This document shows, one piece after another, positions 8,563-16,741 of a stretch of DNA of 63,200 nt (position 1 is the first letter of the stretch; every line of letters begins with the position of its first letter). The stretch covers positions 1-63,200 of the forward strand of contig JACDNX010000010.1 in NCBI GenBank assembly GCA_017656385.1, given 5' to 3'. The position numbers were made by a program, and so were the translations under genes. The DNA comes from Thermodesulfobacterium sp. Its GTDB lineage: Bacteria; Desulfobacterota; Thermodesulfobacteria; Thermodesulfobacteriales; Thermodesulfobacteriaceae. The notes below the pieces were generated by a model. That model saw only the letters and a list, made by a program, of their open reading frames with translations, made no database searches and had not been told where the DNA came from.

Positions 8563-11072
8563 GTGAATTTAACTTTGAAATCCTTAAGACAATGGGGTTA
8601 CAGGAAATATTACTTAAAAATCCTTTTGTAGGAATTCTTATTTATAGGGAAAAATACATTTATGCCAATCCTTTTATATGTAAACTTCTTGAATATACTC
8701 AAGAAGAACTTTCTCAGTTAAAGCCAGAGGATATTGTTTATTTTGAAGAGGACAAAAAGAGAGTGAGAGAGATTGCAAAAAGAAGACTTAAGGGAGAACA
8801 ATTTTTAATGACATGGGAGGATATGGTTTTAAGGACTAAAAGAGGTAAAAAGGTTTATGCGCTTGTTTCTTCGAGCACAATTTTCTATAAAGGAAAGCCG
8901 TGTGGTTTGCTGATGGGAATTGATATTACTAAGAGAGTAAGAATAGAAAAACTTTTTAAGATGTTGAGAGAGATTAATCAGAAATTAGTTGAAGCCGAAT
9001 CAGAAAAAGAATTTTTTAATAAAATAGGTAAAATTTTAACAGATATTTATGGAATGAAACTTGTTTGGATTGGAGTTCCTGACTACGAGACAAGATTTAT
9101 AAAACCTGTTTATTCATTTGGAGTTGCAATAGATTCTTTAAAAGAAATAAAAGTTTCTATGGAAGAAAGTGTTCCTGAAGGAAAAGGACCTGTAGGAAAA
9201 GCATTTAGAGAAAATAAAATACAAATTATTGCTGATACTGAAACAGACCCAAGATTTTTTCCTTGGAGAAAGTCAGCTTTAAAATTGGGTTTGAGATCAG
9301 TAGCTGCAATACCTATAAAAATAGAAGACGAGATAGAGTATGTTTTAGCCCTTTATGCCGATGAGCCTTTCTTTTTTGAGGAAGAAAACAGAGAAATTTT
9401 AGAGGAATTAAAAAGAGATTTGGAATTTGGAATTAAGAAATTGGAACTTTTTAGAAGAGAGAAGATATTTGCAGAAACCTTAAGAAATCTTGAAGAAGTG
9501 GTAATTAGCTTAAATCGGGAAGGAATTATTATGTTTGTAAATGAAAAAGGAGGTAGGGTCTTAGGTTTTTCTCAAGATAAACTTATAGGAAAGCCTATTG
9601 AAATTTTAGGATTTAAATTTAAAGGAGAAAATCTTGCAAATCTCTTTAAAGCAGGATTAGATAAACCTTTAAGAATTCCAGTAAGTATTGAAACCTCTAA
9701 GGGAACTCTGTGGTTTGATATGAAGATTCACATCATTAGACTGGGTGAAGAAATTTTCAGATATATTTTGATAGCTGAAGATGTATCAAAGATTTTAGAG
9801 TTTGAAGATATGCTTGATAAAGCAAGATTTATAGATCCTTTAACAAAACTTTTAAACTACGAAGGATTTCGTAAAAAGGTAGAAAATATTTTTCCCTTTA
9901 TTTCTGAAGAAGGAGCTTTGATTATAGTTGATCTTTGCGATTTTACTTACATAAATACCATGTTTGGACACGAGGGAGGGAATTTTTGTTTAGAAGAAAT
10001 AGCAAGAAGACTTGAGCCTCTTAAAAAGAAAGGCTTAGTTAGCAGAGTCTTTTCTGATACTTTTGTTGTTTTCTTTTACCATTTGAAAGATAAAATGCAA
10101 ATTTTTGAGATTTTAAAAATTTTAAAAGATTTGATTTCAGAACCTATGAAACTGAAAAACAAAACTGTAAAAATTGATTTTAATGCAGGAGTTGCCATTT
10201 TTCCACAAGACGGAAAGAGTTTTGAAGAGCTCTGGAAAAATGCCAATTTAGCTCTTAACGAAGCAAAAAGAAAAGGAAAAGGGATTGTGGAGTTTTATTC
10301 ATCTTTAATAAGTGAAAAGATAAATATTTATTTCAAAAGTGAGTCCCTTGTAAAAAGAGCCTTTGAAGAAGAGCTTTTTGTTTTTTATTATCAACCCTAC
10401 TTTGATGTAAATACACTAAAAATAGCGGGGCTTGAGGCTTTAGTGAGAATAAAAGAGAAGGACGGAACACTTCATTTGCCCTCAGAATTTTTAGAATATT
10501 TGGAAAATAGTTCCTATTTGAGAGATTTTGAAGAATGGGGAATAAAAACTCTTGAAGAAAAAATTTTAAAATGGAAAATTCCTATTTCTTTTAATATTTC
10601 TGGTAAATCTTCTGTTGGTTTAGATTCCGTTAAAAGACTAATAAAGAGGTTTAGGTCTAAGAAGTTTTTTTCAAACCTGATAATAGAAATTACTGAAAGA
10701 GTTATTGTTCAAAATGTAGAGGAAATAAAAGAACTGGTAAAATTTTTCAAAAGTCAAGGAATAAAAGTTGCTCTTGATGACTTTGGAATAGGATATTCTT
10801 CCTTGAATTATCTAAAGGAGATTCCTTTTGATATTCTTAAAATTGATAGAATTTTCATTAAAGAAATGTTAAAGAGCAGAAAAGAGACAGCTCTTGTAAA
10901 AAATATAATTGATATTGGGCACTCTTTTGGTATGAAAGTCTTGGCAGAGGGGGTAGAGACCAAAGAACAGCTTCAATACTTGGATATTATGGGTTGTGAT
11001 TATGTGCAAGGATTTTATTTGGCAAAGCCCATGCCAGAAGAGGAAATAGAAAAATTGCTAACTATAAAATGA
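8559..11072 (+). CDS. PAS-GAF-PAS-GGDEF-EAL protein, probable c-di-GMP phosphodiesterase
   Basis: An 837-residue cytosolic signalling protein. Order: PAS (about 10-130), GAF (145-295), second PAS (300-410), GGDEF (425-585), EAL (590-835). The GGDEF signature is degenerate: around residues 497-502 it reads FSDTF, so cyclase activity is unlikely and the domain may only bind nucleotide. The EAL half looks active: EAL at 626-628, Asn in SFNISG, EITE, DDFGIGYSS, LKID, AEGVET and YVQGF are all present. It would hydrolyse c-di-GMP in response to signals sensed by PAS/GAF and perhaps the coupled PhnD-like protein upstream. No membrane segment is visible. Confidence 0.88.
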   Translation: MSEFNFEILKTMGLQEILLKNPFVGILIYREKYIYANPFICKLLEYTQEELSQLKPEDIVYFEEDKKRVREIAKRRLKGEQFLMTWEDMVLRTKRGKKVYALVSSSTIFYKGKPCGLLMGIDITKRVRIEKLFKMLREINQKLVEAESEKEFFNKIGKILTDIYGMKLVWIGVPDYETRFIKPVYSFGVAIDSLKEIKVSMEESVPEGKGPVGKAFRENKIQIIADTETDPRFFPWRKSALKLGLRSVAAIPIKIEDEIEYVLALYADEPFFFEEENREILEELKRDLEFGIKKLELFRREKIFAETLRNLEEVVISLNREGIIMFVNEKGGRVLGFSQDKLIGKPIEILGFKFKGENLANLFKAGLDKPLRIPVSIETSKGTLWFDMKIHIIRLGEEIFRYILIAEDVSKILEFEDMLDKARFIDPLTKLLNYEGFRKKVENIFPFISEEGALIIVDLCDFTYINTMFGHEGGNFCLEEIARRLEPLKKKGLVSRVFSDTFVVFFYHLKDKMQIFEILKILKDLISEPMKLKNKTVKIDFNAGVAIFPQDGKSFEELWKNANLALNEAKRKGKGIVEFYSSLISEKINIYFKSESLVKRAFEEELFVFYYQPYFDVNTLKIAGLEALVRIKEKDGTLHLPSEFLEYLENSSYLRDFEEWGIKTLEEKILKWKIPISFNISGKSSVGLDSVKRLIKRFRSKKFFSNLIIEITERVIVQNVEEIKELVKFFKSQGIKVALDDFGIGYSSLNYLKEIPFDILKIDRIFIKEMLKSRKETALVKNIIDIGHSFGMKVLAEGVETKEQLQYLDIMGCDYVQGFYLAKPMPEEEIEKLLTIK

Positions 11073-11740
11073 AATATTTTGATAAAATTGCAAAGGTTTA
11101 TGATAGCTGGTATACAACTAAGACAGGAAGTTATGTAGACAAAACAGAAAAAGAACTTGTCCTATCCTTATTAAAAATTGAAAAGGGGTTTTCTTTAGAT
11201 CTTGGTTGTGGAACAGGAAATTATACCTTAGAGCTTCATAAAAAGGGTTTTGAAGTGATCGGTCTTGATTCAAGTAAAGAAATGTTAAAGGTTGCCAGAA
11301 AAAAAGTTCCAAAACTTCTTTTTATAAATGGTAACGCCTATTTTTTACCATTTAAAGATCAAGTTTTTAGTCTGGTTGTAAGTATTACTATGTTTGAGTT
11401 TATAAAAGAACCCACAAAAGTTATGAAAGAAATATACAGAGTTTTAAAGCCCGGAGGAGAAGTATTAATTGGCACAATGAATGGAAGAAGTTTGTGGTTT
11501 TTGTTTAAGAGGATTAAAAGTCTTTTTGTAGAGACAGCTTATAGGTATGCAAGATTTTATACTCCAAAGGAACTGAAAAATCTTTGTCAAAAAGCAGGGT
11601 TTAAAAATATAGAAACAAGAGGCATTATTTTTTTTCCTTCCTTTTTCCCGTTCACTCAGTTAGCATTTAAATTAGACAGAAAGTTAAACAGGATATTTAA
11701 AAATTTTGGGGCTTTTGTAGTGGTGAGAGCAGAAAAATGA
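11069..11740 (+). CDS. class I SAM-dependent methyltransferase
   Basis: A 223-residue methyltransferase of the Methyltransf_11/UbiE-like group. The SAM-binding motif I is LDLGCGTGNYTLEL (about 43-56), the acidic end of strand 2 is VIGLDSSKEML, and the post-motif EIYRVLKPGGEVLIG is typical. The C-terminal third (FYTPKELKNLCQKAGFKNIE) is also family-like. It overlaps the EAL gene by four bases (ATGA), so it is coupled to the signalling genes, though a functional tie is not obvious. The substrate cannot be told from sequence; a quinone or small-molecule acceptor is possible. Confidence 0.8.
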   Translation: MKYFDKIAKVYDSWYTTKTGSYVDKTEKELVLSLLKIEKGFSLDLGCGTGNYTLELHKKGFEVIGLDSSKEMLKVARKKVPKLLFINGNAYFLPFKDQVFSLVVSITMFEFIKEPTKVMKEIYRVLKPGGEVLIGTMNGRSLWFLFKRIKSLFVETAYRYARFYTPKELKNLCQKAGFKNIETRGIIFFPSFFPFTQLAFKLDRKLNRIFKNFGAFVVVRAEK

Positions 11741-11742
11741 TT

Positions 11743-11748
11743 TATAAT
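11743..11748 (+). promoter_or_regulatory. possible -10 box for the cysteine desulfurase gene
   Basis: TATAAT lies seven bases before the ATG at 11756, so a transcript starting here would be leaderless. No good -35 box at the right distance was found, hence low confidence. The gene may instead be read through from upstream. Confidence 0.3.
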
Positions 11749-11755
11749 TTTAAAG

Positions 11756-12877
11756 ATGAAAGACATTATTTACTTAGATTACAATGCAACTACCCCCTCT
11801 TTACCAGAAGTTATAGAGGAATTTAGACTTTATTCAGCTGAATATTTTGCCAATCCAAGTTCTGCTCATAAGTTTGGAAGATTTGTTAGAGAAAGATTAG
11901 AAGAGTTTCGCAAAAAGGTAGCAGAGTTAATCAATGCTGAAACTGAAGAGATAATTTTTACTTCAGGTGGAACAGAGGCAAATCATCTTGCTTTACTTGG
12001 GGTAGCAATCTCTAAGGGGAAAGGACACTTACTTGTTAGTGCCTTTGAGCATCCATCAGTTTTAAAACCAGTAGTTAAGCTCTTGGAAATGGGATTTGAG
12101 GTAGATTTTGTTCCTGTAAATTCTAAAGGTTATGTGGAGCCAGAAGAGGTAAAAAAGCGTTTAAAGCCAAATACAATATTGGTTTCTATAATGATGGCAA
12201 ATAACGAAATAGGGACTATTCAACCTGTTAAAGAAATAGCTGAGATTTGCAGAGAAAGAGAAATTTATTTCCATACTGATGCATGTCAGGCAGTGGGTAA
12301 AATAGAGGTAGATGTTAAAGAGATTGGATGTGATCTTTTAAGTATGGCAGGGCACAAAATGTATGCTCCAAAAGGAATAGGGGCTCTTTATATCAGAAAA
12401 GGTGTAGAAATAGAACCTATATTTTTAGGAGGAGGTCAGGAAAAAGGAATAAGGGCAGGGACTGAATCTACCGGTTTAATAGCAGCTCTTGCTAAGGCTT
12501 CGGAAATAGCTAAAAGAGATGTAACTTCAGAAGAAGAAAGATTAATTTTTTTAAGGGAGAAACTTTTTCAGGGACTTAAGAAAATTTATCCTAAGCTATA
12601 TCGGTTTGGTATTCCAGAAAAAACTCTGCCTAATACTTTGGCAATTTCTTTTATTGGGAAAAGTGGAGCTAAAATACTTTCTGATCTTCCACAAATATGT
12701 GCCTCAACTGGTTCAGCGTGTCATGACAGAAAGGGTTCTCAAACCCTCCTTGCCTTAAAGCTCCCTCAAGAAATATCCGAGGGGATGATAAGATTTTCCA
12801 TAGGAAGATATACAAATCTTGAGGATATAGAAAAAACCTTACAAATCTTTTCGGAATACTTTAAAGATAATGTTTAA
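11756..12877 (+). CDS. cysteine desulfurase (NifS/IscS family)
   Basis: A 373-residue PLP enzyme that takes sulfur from cysteine for Fe-S clusters, tRNA thiolation and similar uses. It opens with DYNATTPSLPEV, has the cofactor lysine in LSMAGHKMYAPKGIG (about 200), and the active cysteine in CASTGSACHDR near residue 322. The short active-site loop without a long insert fits the group I (NifS/IscS-like) branch. No iscU or nifU scaffold gene adjoins it. The downstream NagZ-type gene starts eight bases before its stop, so they are co-translated. MiaA and RimO in the window also depend on Fe-S or tRNA maturation pathways it may feed. Confidence 0.92.
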   Translation: MKDIIYLDYNATTPSLPEVIEEFRLYSAEYFANPSSAHKFGRFVRERLEEFRKKVAELINAETEEIIFTSGGTEANHLALLGVAISKGKGHLLVSAFEHPSVLKPVVKLLEMGFEVDFVPVNSKGYVEPEEVKKRLKPNTILVSIMMANNEIGTIQPVKEIAEICREREIYFHTDACQAVGKIEVDVKEIGCDLLSMAGHKMYAPKGIGALYIRKGVEIEPIFLGGGQEKGIRAGTESTGLIAALAKASEIAKRDVTSEEERLIFLREKLFQGLKKIYPKLYRFGIPEKTLPNTLAISFIGKSGAKILSDLPQICASTGSACHDRKGSQTLLALKLPQEISEGMIRFSIGRYTNLEDIEKTLQIFSEYFKDNV

Positions 12878-13799
12878 ATATATTGGCAAACTTTTTTTGA
12901 TTAAACCTGAAAATTTAGAAGAAAAAGTAACTCTTTATAAGGAACTAAATTTTTCAAACTTTATCTTTTTTAAAGAGCATTCCGAAGAAGACTTTAATTA
13001 TTACATTTCCTCTCTTAAAGGAAAAATTAAATTAAGATTTTTAGCAGTTGATCAGGAAGGTGGAAGGGTTTGTAGAATTGAGGGAGAATATGCTTCTCCT
13101 TTGGAGATTGCAAAAAAGTATTTAAAAGAAGGAGAAAAAATAGTTAGGACATGGGCAGAAAGTATAGCTCATTCTGTAAAAAGAAAAGGTCTCAATCTTA
13201 ATCTTGCTCCCTGTGTTGATCTTGCTGATGAGACTTCCGAAGAATTTTTAAAAGAAAGAACCTTTGGGAAAGATCCAAAACTGGTAAAAGAACTTGCCTA
13301 TATTTTTATAACAGAGCACAAAAAAGAAGGAGTTTTTACCTGCCTTAAACACTTTCCAGGACTGAAAGATGTTAAAACTGATCCCCATAAAGAACTTCCC
13401 TTTAAAGAAACTTTGGATGAAGAAAGTCTTTATCCTTATAAATACCTTTTTGAAGAAGAAAAAATAGATTTTATTATGACCACTCACCTTTGTATAAATG
13501 GAATTGATCCCAAACCAGCAACTTTTTCTTCTAAAATTATAAACATCTTAAGAAAGAATTTAAATTATAAAGGAGCCATATTGACCGATGACTTGAATAT
13601 GGGTGCGTTAAAAGATTGGGAGCTTCAGGAAAGAATAATTTTAAGTCTTGCAAGTGGACACAATCTTTTAATTTATTGTGGCAGTTTTGATAACCTGACT
13701 CGGGCTTTAGAGGACATAAAAAACGAAATAGAAAAAAGCTTAGTTTTAAGGGAAAGGATTAAAGAAAGTTTATTTATTTTTGATAAAATTGAGGGCTAA
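12870..13799 (+). CDS. nagZ: glycoside hydrolase family 3, NagZ-type beta-N-acetylhexosaminidase
   Basis: A 309-residue GH3 single-domain enzyme like NagZ, which removes GlcNAc from recycled muropeptides. Seen: VDQEGGRV near residue 60, KHFPG with the following TDPHKELP (the Asp-His pair that replaces the usual acid/base, normally written DSH), and the nucleophile Asp in ILTDDLNMGAL around residue 245. No signal peptide is present, which agrees with a cytosolic recycling role. The loop after KHFPG lacks the usual GHG (it reads LKD), a divergence worth noting but the catalytic residues remain. It overlaps the cysteine desulfurase gene and precedes the fumarase subunit by five bases. Confidence 0.85.
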   Translation: MFKYIGKLFLIKPENLEEKVTLYKELNFSNFIFFKEHSEEDFNYYISSLKGKIKLRFLAVDQEGGRVCRIEGEYASPLEIAKKYLKEGEKIVRTWAESIAHSVKRKGLNLNLAPCVDLADETSEEFLKERTFGKDPKLVKELAYIFITEHKKEGVFTCLKHFPGLKDVKTDPHKELPFKETLDEESLYPYKYLFEEEKIDFIMTTHLCINGIDPKPATFSSKIINILRKNLNYKGAILTDDLNMGALKDWELQERIILSLASGHNLLIYCGSFDNLTRALEDIKNEIEKSLVLRERIKESLFIFDKIEG

Positions 13800-13804
13800 A
13801 GAAG

Positions 13805-14644
13805 ATGAAAAAAGAGATTCCTTACGAAGAAATAGTATTTTTGATTAAAGAGGGTTATATTAAAGCCTGCAAAAATCTTTCTCAGGAAGTAAAAGGAGCC
13901 TTTAAAAAAGCTTTAGAGAAAGAAGAAAATCTTTTAGCTAAAGTAGTTTTAGAGATCCTTCTTGAAAATGCTGAAATAGCCGAAAAAGAAAACTTGCCTC
14001 TTTGTCAGGATACAGGGATTCCTGTGGTATGGGTTAAGATAGGAGAAAGTATAAGAGTTAATAACTTAGAAAAGGCTATTAATGAAGGATTGTATCTTGC
14101 TTATAAAGAAGGTTTTTTAAGAGCATCAGTTTGTGATCCTCTTACCAGAAAAAATACGAATACCAATACCCCAGCTATTATCCATTATGAGATAGTTGCT
14201 GAAGATGTTTTTGAAATTTATCTTATGCCTAAGGGATGTGGAAGTGAAAATATGAGTGCACTTTGTATGCTTTCTCCTTCAAAGGGGATAGAAGGGATTA
14301 AAGAATTTGTAATAGAAATAGTTAAAAAAGCTGGTCCTAATCCATGTCCTCCTATTATTCTGGGAGTTGGGATAGGAGGTAATTTTGAAAAGTCAGCTTT
14401 AATTTCCAAAAAGGCACTTTTTAGACCACTGGGCAAAAAGCATCCAAATCCTGAAATAGCAAGACTCGAAGAAGAACTTTTAAAAGAAATAAATAATTTA
14501 GGAATAGGACCCCTTGGATTTGGTGGAGAGACAACATGCTTGGGAGTTCACATTGAAACCTGTCCCTGCCACATAGCAAGTTTGCCAGTTGCTGTGAATA
14601 TTCAGTGCCATTCTGCAAGAATAGTCAGAATAAAAATTTTATAG
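13805..14644 (+). CDS. class I fumarate hydratase, alpha (N-terminal) subunit
   Basis: The 279-residue subunit carries the three cysteines expected to hold the oxygen-sensitive 4Fe-4S cluster: LPLCQDTG, MPKGCGSENMSALC and GGETTCLGVH. It converts fumarate and malate together with a beta subunit (the TtdB/FumA C-terminal half). The beta gene normally follows directly but here the next gene is an unrelated lipoprotein, so it must lie elsewhere. Malate dehydrogenase is encoded in the same window at 25.3-26.3 kb. L-tartrate dehydratase alpha (TtdA) is a close relative and cannot be excluded, though fumarase is far more likely in this setting. Confidence 0.88.
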   Translation: MKKEIPYEEIVFLIKEGYIKACKNLSQEVKGAFKKALEKEENLLAKVVLEILLENAEIAEKENLPLCQDTGIPVVWVKIGESIRVNNLEKAINEGLYLAYKEGFLRASVCDPLTRKNTNTNTPAIIHYEIVAEDVFEIYLMPKGCGSENMSALCMLSPSKGIEGIKEFVIEIVKKAGPNPCPPIILGVGIGGNFEKSALISKKALFRPLGKKHPNPEIARLEEELLKEINNLGIGPLGFGGETTCLGVHIETCPCHIASLPVAVNIQCHSARIVRIKIL

Positions 14645-14652
14645 GAAAGCTT

Positions 14653-15375
14653 ATGAAAAAAATTAAAAAATTTTTATTCCTTTTTGGGCTGGGATTTTTG
14701 ATTTTATCCTGTGGTAAAAAAACAGAGCCATTTCCTATAGAAGAAAGTATTCCTAAGGGACTTTCTTTTGAAATTAAATTAAATACTCAGGGAGCAGAAA
14801 TTTTAGTTTATCTTCCAATAAAAACTCAGGGAGGTTATTCTTTAAATAAAATTAAAAAGTTGATTATTGAAAAAACCGAGGTCCCTTTGGATATTCCTAA
14901 GGCTAAAAAAAAGAGAAAAGTTATAAAGATTTCTCCCAAGCTTCACTCAGCAGGTAATCTGTTTATTTATAATGATTACAATCTCAAGCATCGTCACCAA
15001 TACACTTACAGAGTAAAAGTTGTTAAGGACTTTCTGGTAGAAACACCCTTTACAGAGCCTATTACTATTTTTTGGCACAACCCCCCAGGTCTTCCTCAGT
15101 CATTTCAACTCAGACTTTTTGGGAAAGATGCCGTGTTAATTACATGGAAAAAACCAAAAAAAGATATCTATGGGCTTTTTTTGGAAGGAGAAGTCTTTTA
15201 TGAAATAGAAAAGAGATCTGAAGAAAAGCCCAACTTTATAAAGGTAAGGGGAAAAGAGGAATACTTTGATGAGTTAAAGCCTGGGGAAAAAGTATGTTAT
15301 AGTATAAGAGCTATTTTAAATTTTAGAGGAACTTTAATTCCTGGACCTAAGACACCTTATAAATGTGTAAAGTAG
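14653..15375 (+). CDS. lipoprotein, possibly with a fibronectin type III-like domain
   Basis: The frame is open from 14605, inside the fumarase gene, but the ATG at 14653 has the AGGAAAG ribosome site and starts a textbook lipoprotein signal: MKKIKKF, hydrophobic stretch, then ILSC with lipidated Cys24 or nearby. The mature part is rich in beta strands; segments such as PGLPQSFQLRLFGKDAVLITWKK-like and SIRA resemble Fn3 repeats. About 240 residues. Probably anchored to a membrane on the periplasmic side. Its 3' end overlaps the convergent rsmD gene by 29 bases. I do not recognise a specific function. Confidence 0.72.
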   Translation: MKKIKKFLFLFGLGFLILSCGKKTEPFPIEESIPKGLSFEIKLNTQGAEILVYLPIKTQGGYSLNKIKKLIIEKTEVPLDIPKAKKKRKVIKISPKLHSAGNLFIYNDYNLKHRHQYTYRVKVVKDFLVETPFTEPITIFWHNPPGLPQSFQLRLFGKDAVLITWKKPKKDIYGLFLEGEVFYEIEKRSEEKPNFIKVRGKEEYFDELKPGEKVCYSIRAILNFRGTLIPGPKTPYKCVK

Positions 15376-15904
15376 TTTCTCCATAGCTTCTCTTTTTTAT
15401 AACTTCAAAATTGCCCATTTTTTCAGGAAGTTCTATTCCTGTTCTCTCTTCCACAATAATTGTGGCATTTTCTTGTAACAAATCTTTTGAAAGATTTTGA
15501 AATGTTTTTAAAGCTAATCCTTTTTCATAGGGAGGAGTGATGAATACGAGATCAAAAAAGTTTTGAAAACTTTTCAAAAGAATTTTTAATCCTTTGGGCA
15601 GATTTAATTTAAAAACTTTCGCTTTATTGAGGAGATCAAATTTTCCAAGATTTTTTTTGATAAGAGATATGCTTACAGGACTGTTATCTACAAAAACTGC
15701 AAAAATTGCCCCCCTTGATAAAGCCTCTATACCAAGTGCTCCTGTTCCTGCAAAGAGATCTAAGACCTTTGAATTAGAAAGGTCTTGTCCCAACATATCA
15801 AAAAGGGCTTTTCTTATCCTTGTTCTTAGAGGACGGATAAGATTTAGGTCCTTAGGTGGAGAATAAAGTTTTCTACCTTTTAAAAAGCCTCCGGTGATTT
15901 GCAA
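15347..15904 (-). CDS. rsmD: 16S rRNA (guanine-966-N2)-methyltransferase RsmD
   Basis: A 185-residue RsmD-family methyltransferase acting on the assembling 30S subunit. It begins ITGGFLKGRKLYSP and RPLRTRIRKALFDML, both family marks, and has SAM motif I VLDLFAGTGALGIEALSRGA. The catalytic motif IV, usually DPPY/F or NPPY, reads TPPY (VFITPPYEKG), checked on the DNA as ACT CCT CCC TAT. That substitution is unusual because the acidic or amide residue normally contacts the target amino group. The rest of the protein is intact. Its end overlaps the convergent lipoprotein gene. Confidence 0.88.
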   Translation of the reverse strand: MQITGGFLKGRKLYSPPKDLNLIRPLRTRIRKALFDMLGQDLSNSKVLDLFAGTGALGIEALSRGAIFAVFVDNSPVSISLIKKNLGKFDLLNKAKVFKLNLPKGLKILLKSFQNFFDLVFITPPYEKGLALKTFQNLSKDLLQENATIIVEERTGIELPEKMGNFEVIKKRSYGETTLHIYKVS

Positions 15905-15916
15905 AGCCTATTTTCC

Positions 15917-16741
15917 TTATTTTGAAAGAATTTCAATCCAGGTATTGGGAATAGAAAAATAGTATGGATTAAGTCCAGGATGATAGTATTTCCCTCTAAA
16001 AATTTGTTTGGGGTTAAACCAATCTTTTTCTTCTTTAGTTGCTAAAAAGAAAGCTATTTCTTCTCCGTAAGAGGGAACAAAAGCTCTCACTATTTTAACT
16101 ACGGGAAAAACAGAAGATATAAGAGGATAGGCAGATTTTATAATATGAGGAAAATAAACAGGAAGACTCGCCTGCTGAATAAAAATACCTTTTGGATTTA
16201 AGACTCTATAAGCTTCTTTATAAAATTCTTTTGTATATAAAGACTTAGCAGGTCCTACAGGGTCAGTGCAGTCTACAATTAGGAGATCAAATTTTTCTTC
16301 AGGGCACTCTTTAAGTCCTTCAAGTCCATCTTTGTTTATAAAAGAAACTCGAGGATCTTTATAATCACCTGAGAGCTTGAAAAAATACTTTTGACAAACC
16401 TCAAAAACAAGTGTGTCTACTTCAAACTGGATAATTTTTTTTATAGAAGGAATTTTTTGCAGTTCCCTTAAAACTCCACCATCACCACCACCTACAATGA
16501 CCACATTTTCTGGAAGGTTTTCAAGCAGACTGGCAGGAAGATAAGTTATGGTCTCATGATAAATAAATTCATCCTTCTCAGTAAACTGTACAATTCCATC
16601 TAAAACAAAAAAATATCCCCATACAGAATTTTTAAAAACCTGGATTTTCTGTAAATTCTTCTCTTCAAAGACTAATTCAACTTTGTAAGCGTGTCCAAAA
16701 TCTTGATAAATCTTTTCTTTCCACCAAAATTGTCCAGTCAA
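15917..16741 (-). CDS. speE: spermidine synthase family aminopropyltransferase
   Basis: A 274-residue SpeE homologue that transfers an aminopropyl group from decarboxylated SAM to a polyamine. Seen: YHETITYLP, the nucleotide loop VIVGGGDGGVLREL, the acidic EVD that follows, and the catalytic VDCTDPVGPAKSLY. The C-terminal acceptor region diverges from standard spermidine synthases: the usual glycine pair in the PTYxGG motif is replaced by Glu-Glu (PSYGEE), so the amine acceptor may not be putrescine. The start is a TTG that overlaps the stop of the upstream SpeD homologue (TTGA), so the two are translationally coupled. Confidence 0.85.
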   Translation of the reverse strand: MTGQFWWKEKIYQDFGHAYKVELVFEEKNLQKIQVFKNSVWGYFFVLDGIVQFTEKDEFIYHETITYLPASLLENLPENVVIVGGGDGGVLRELQKIPSIKKIIQFEVDTLVFEVCQKYFFKLSGDYKDPRVSFINKDGLEGLKECPEEKFDLLIVDCTDPVGPAKSLYTKEFYKEAYRVLNPKGIFIQQASLPVYFPHIIKSAYPLISSVFPVVKIVRAFVPSYGEEIAFFLATKEEKDWFNPKQIFRGKYYHPGLNPYYFSIPNTWIEILSK

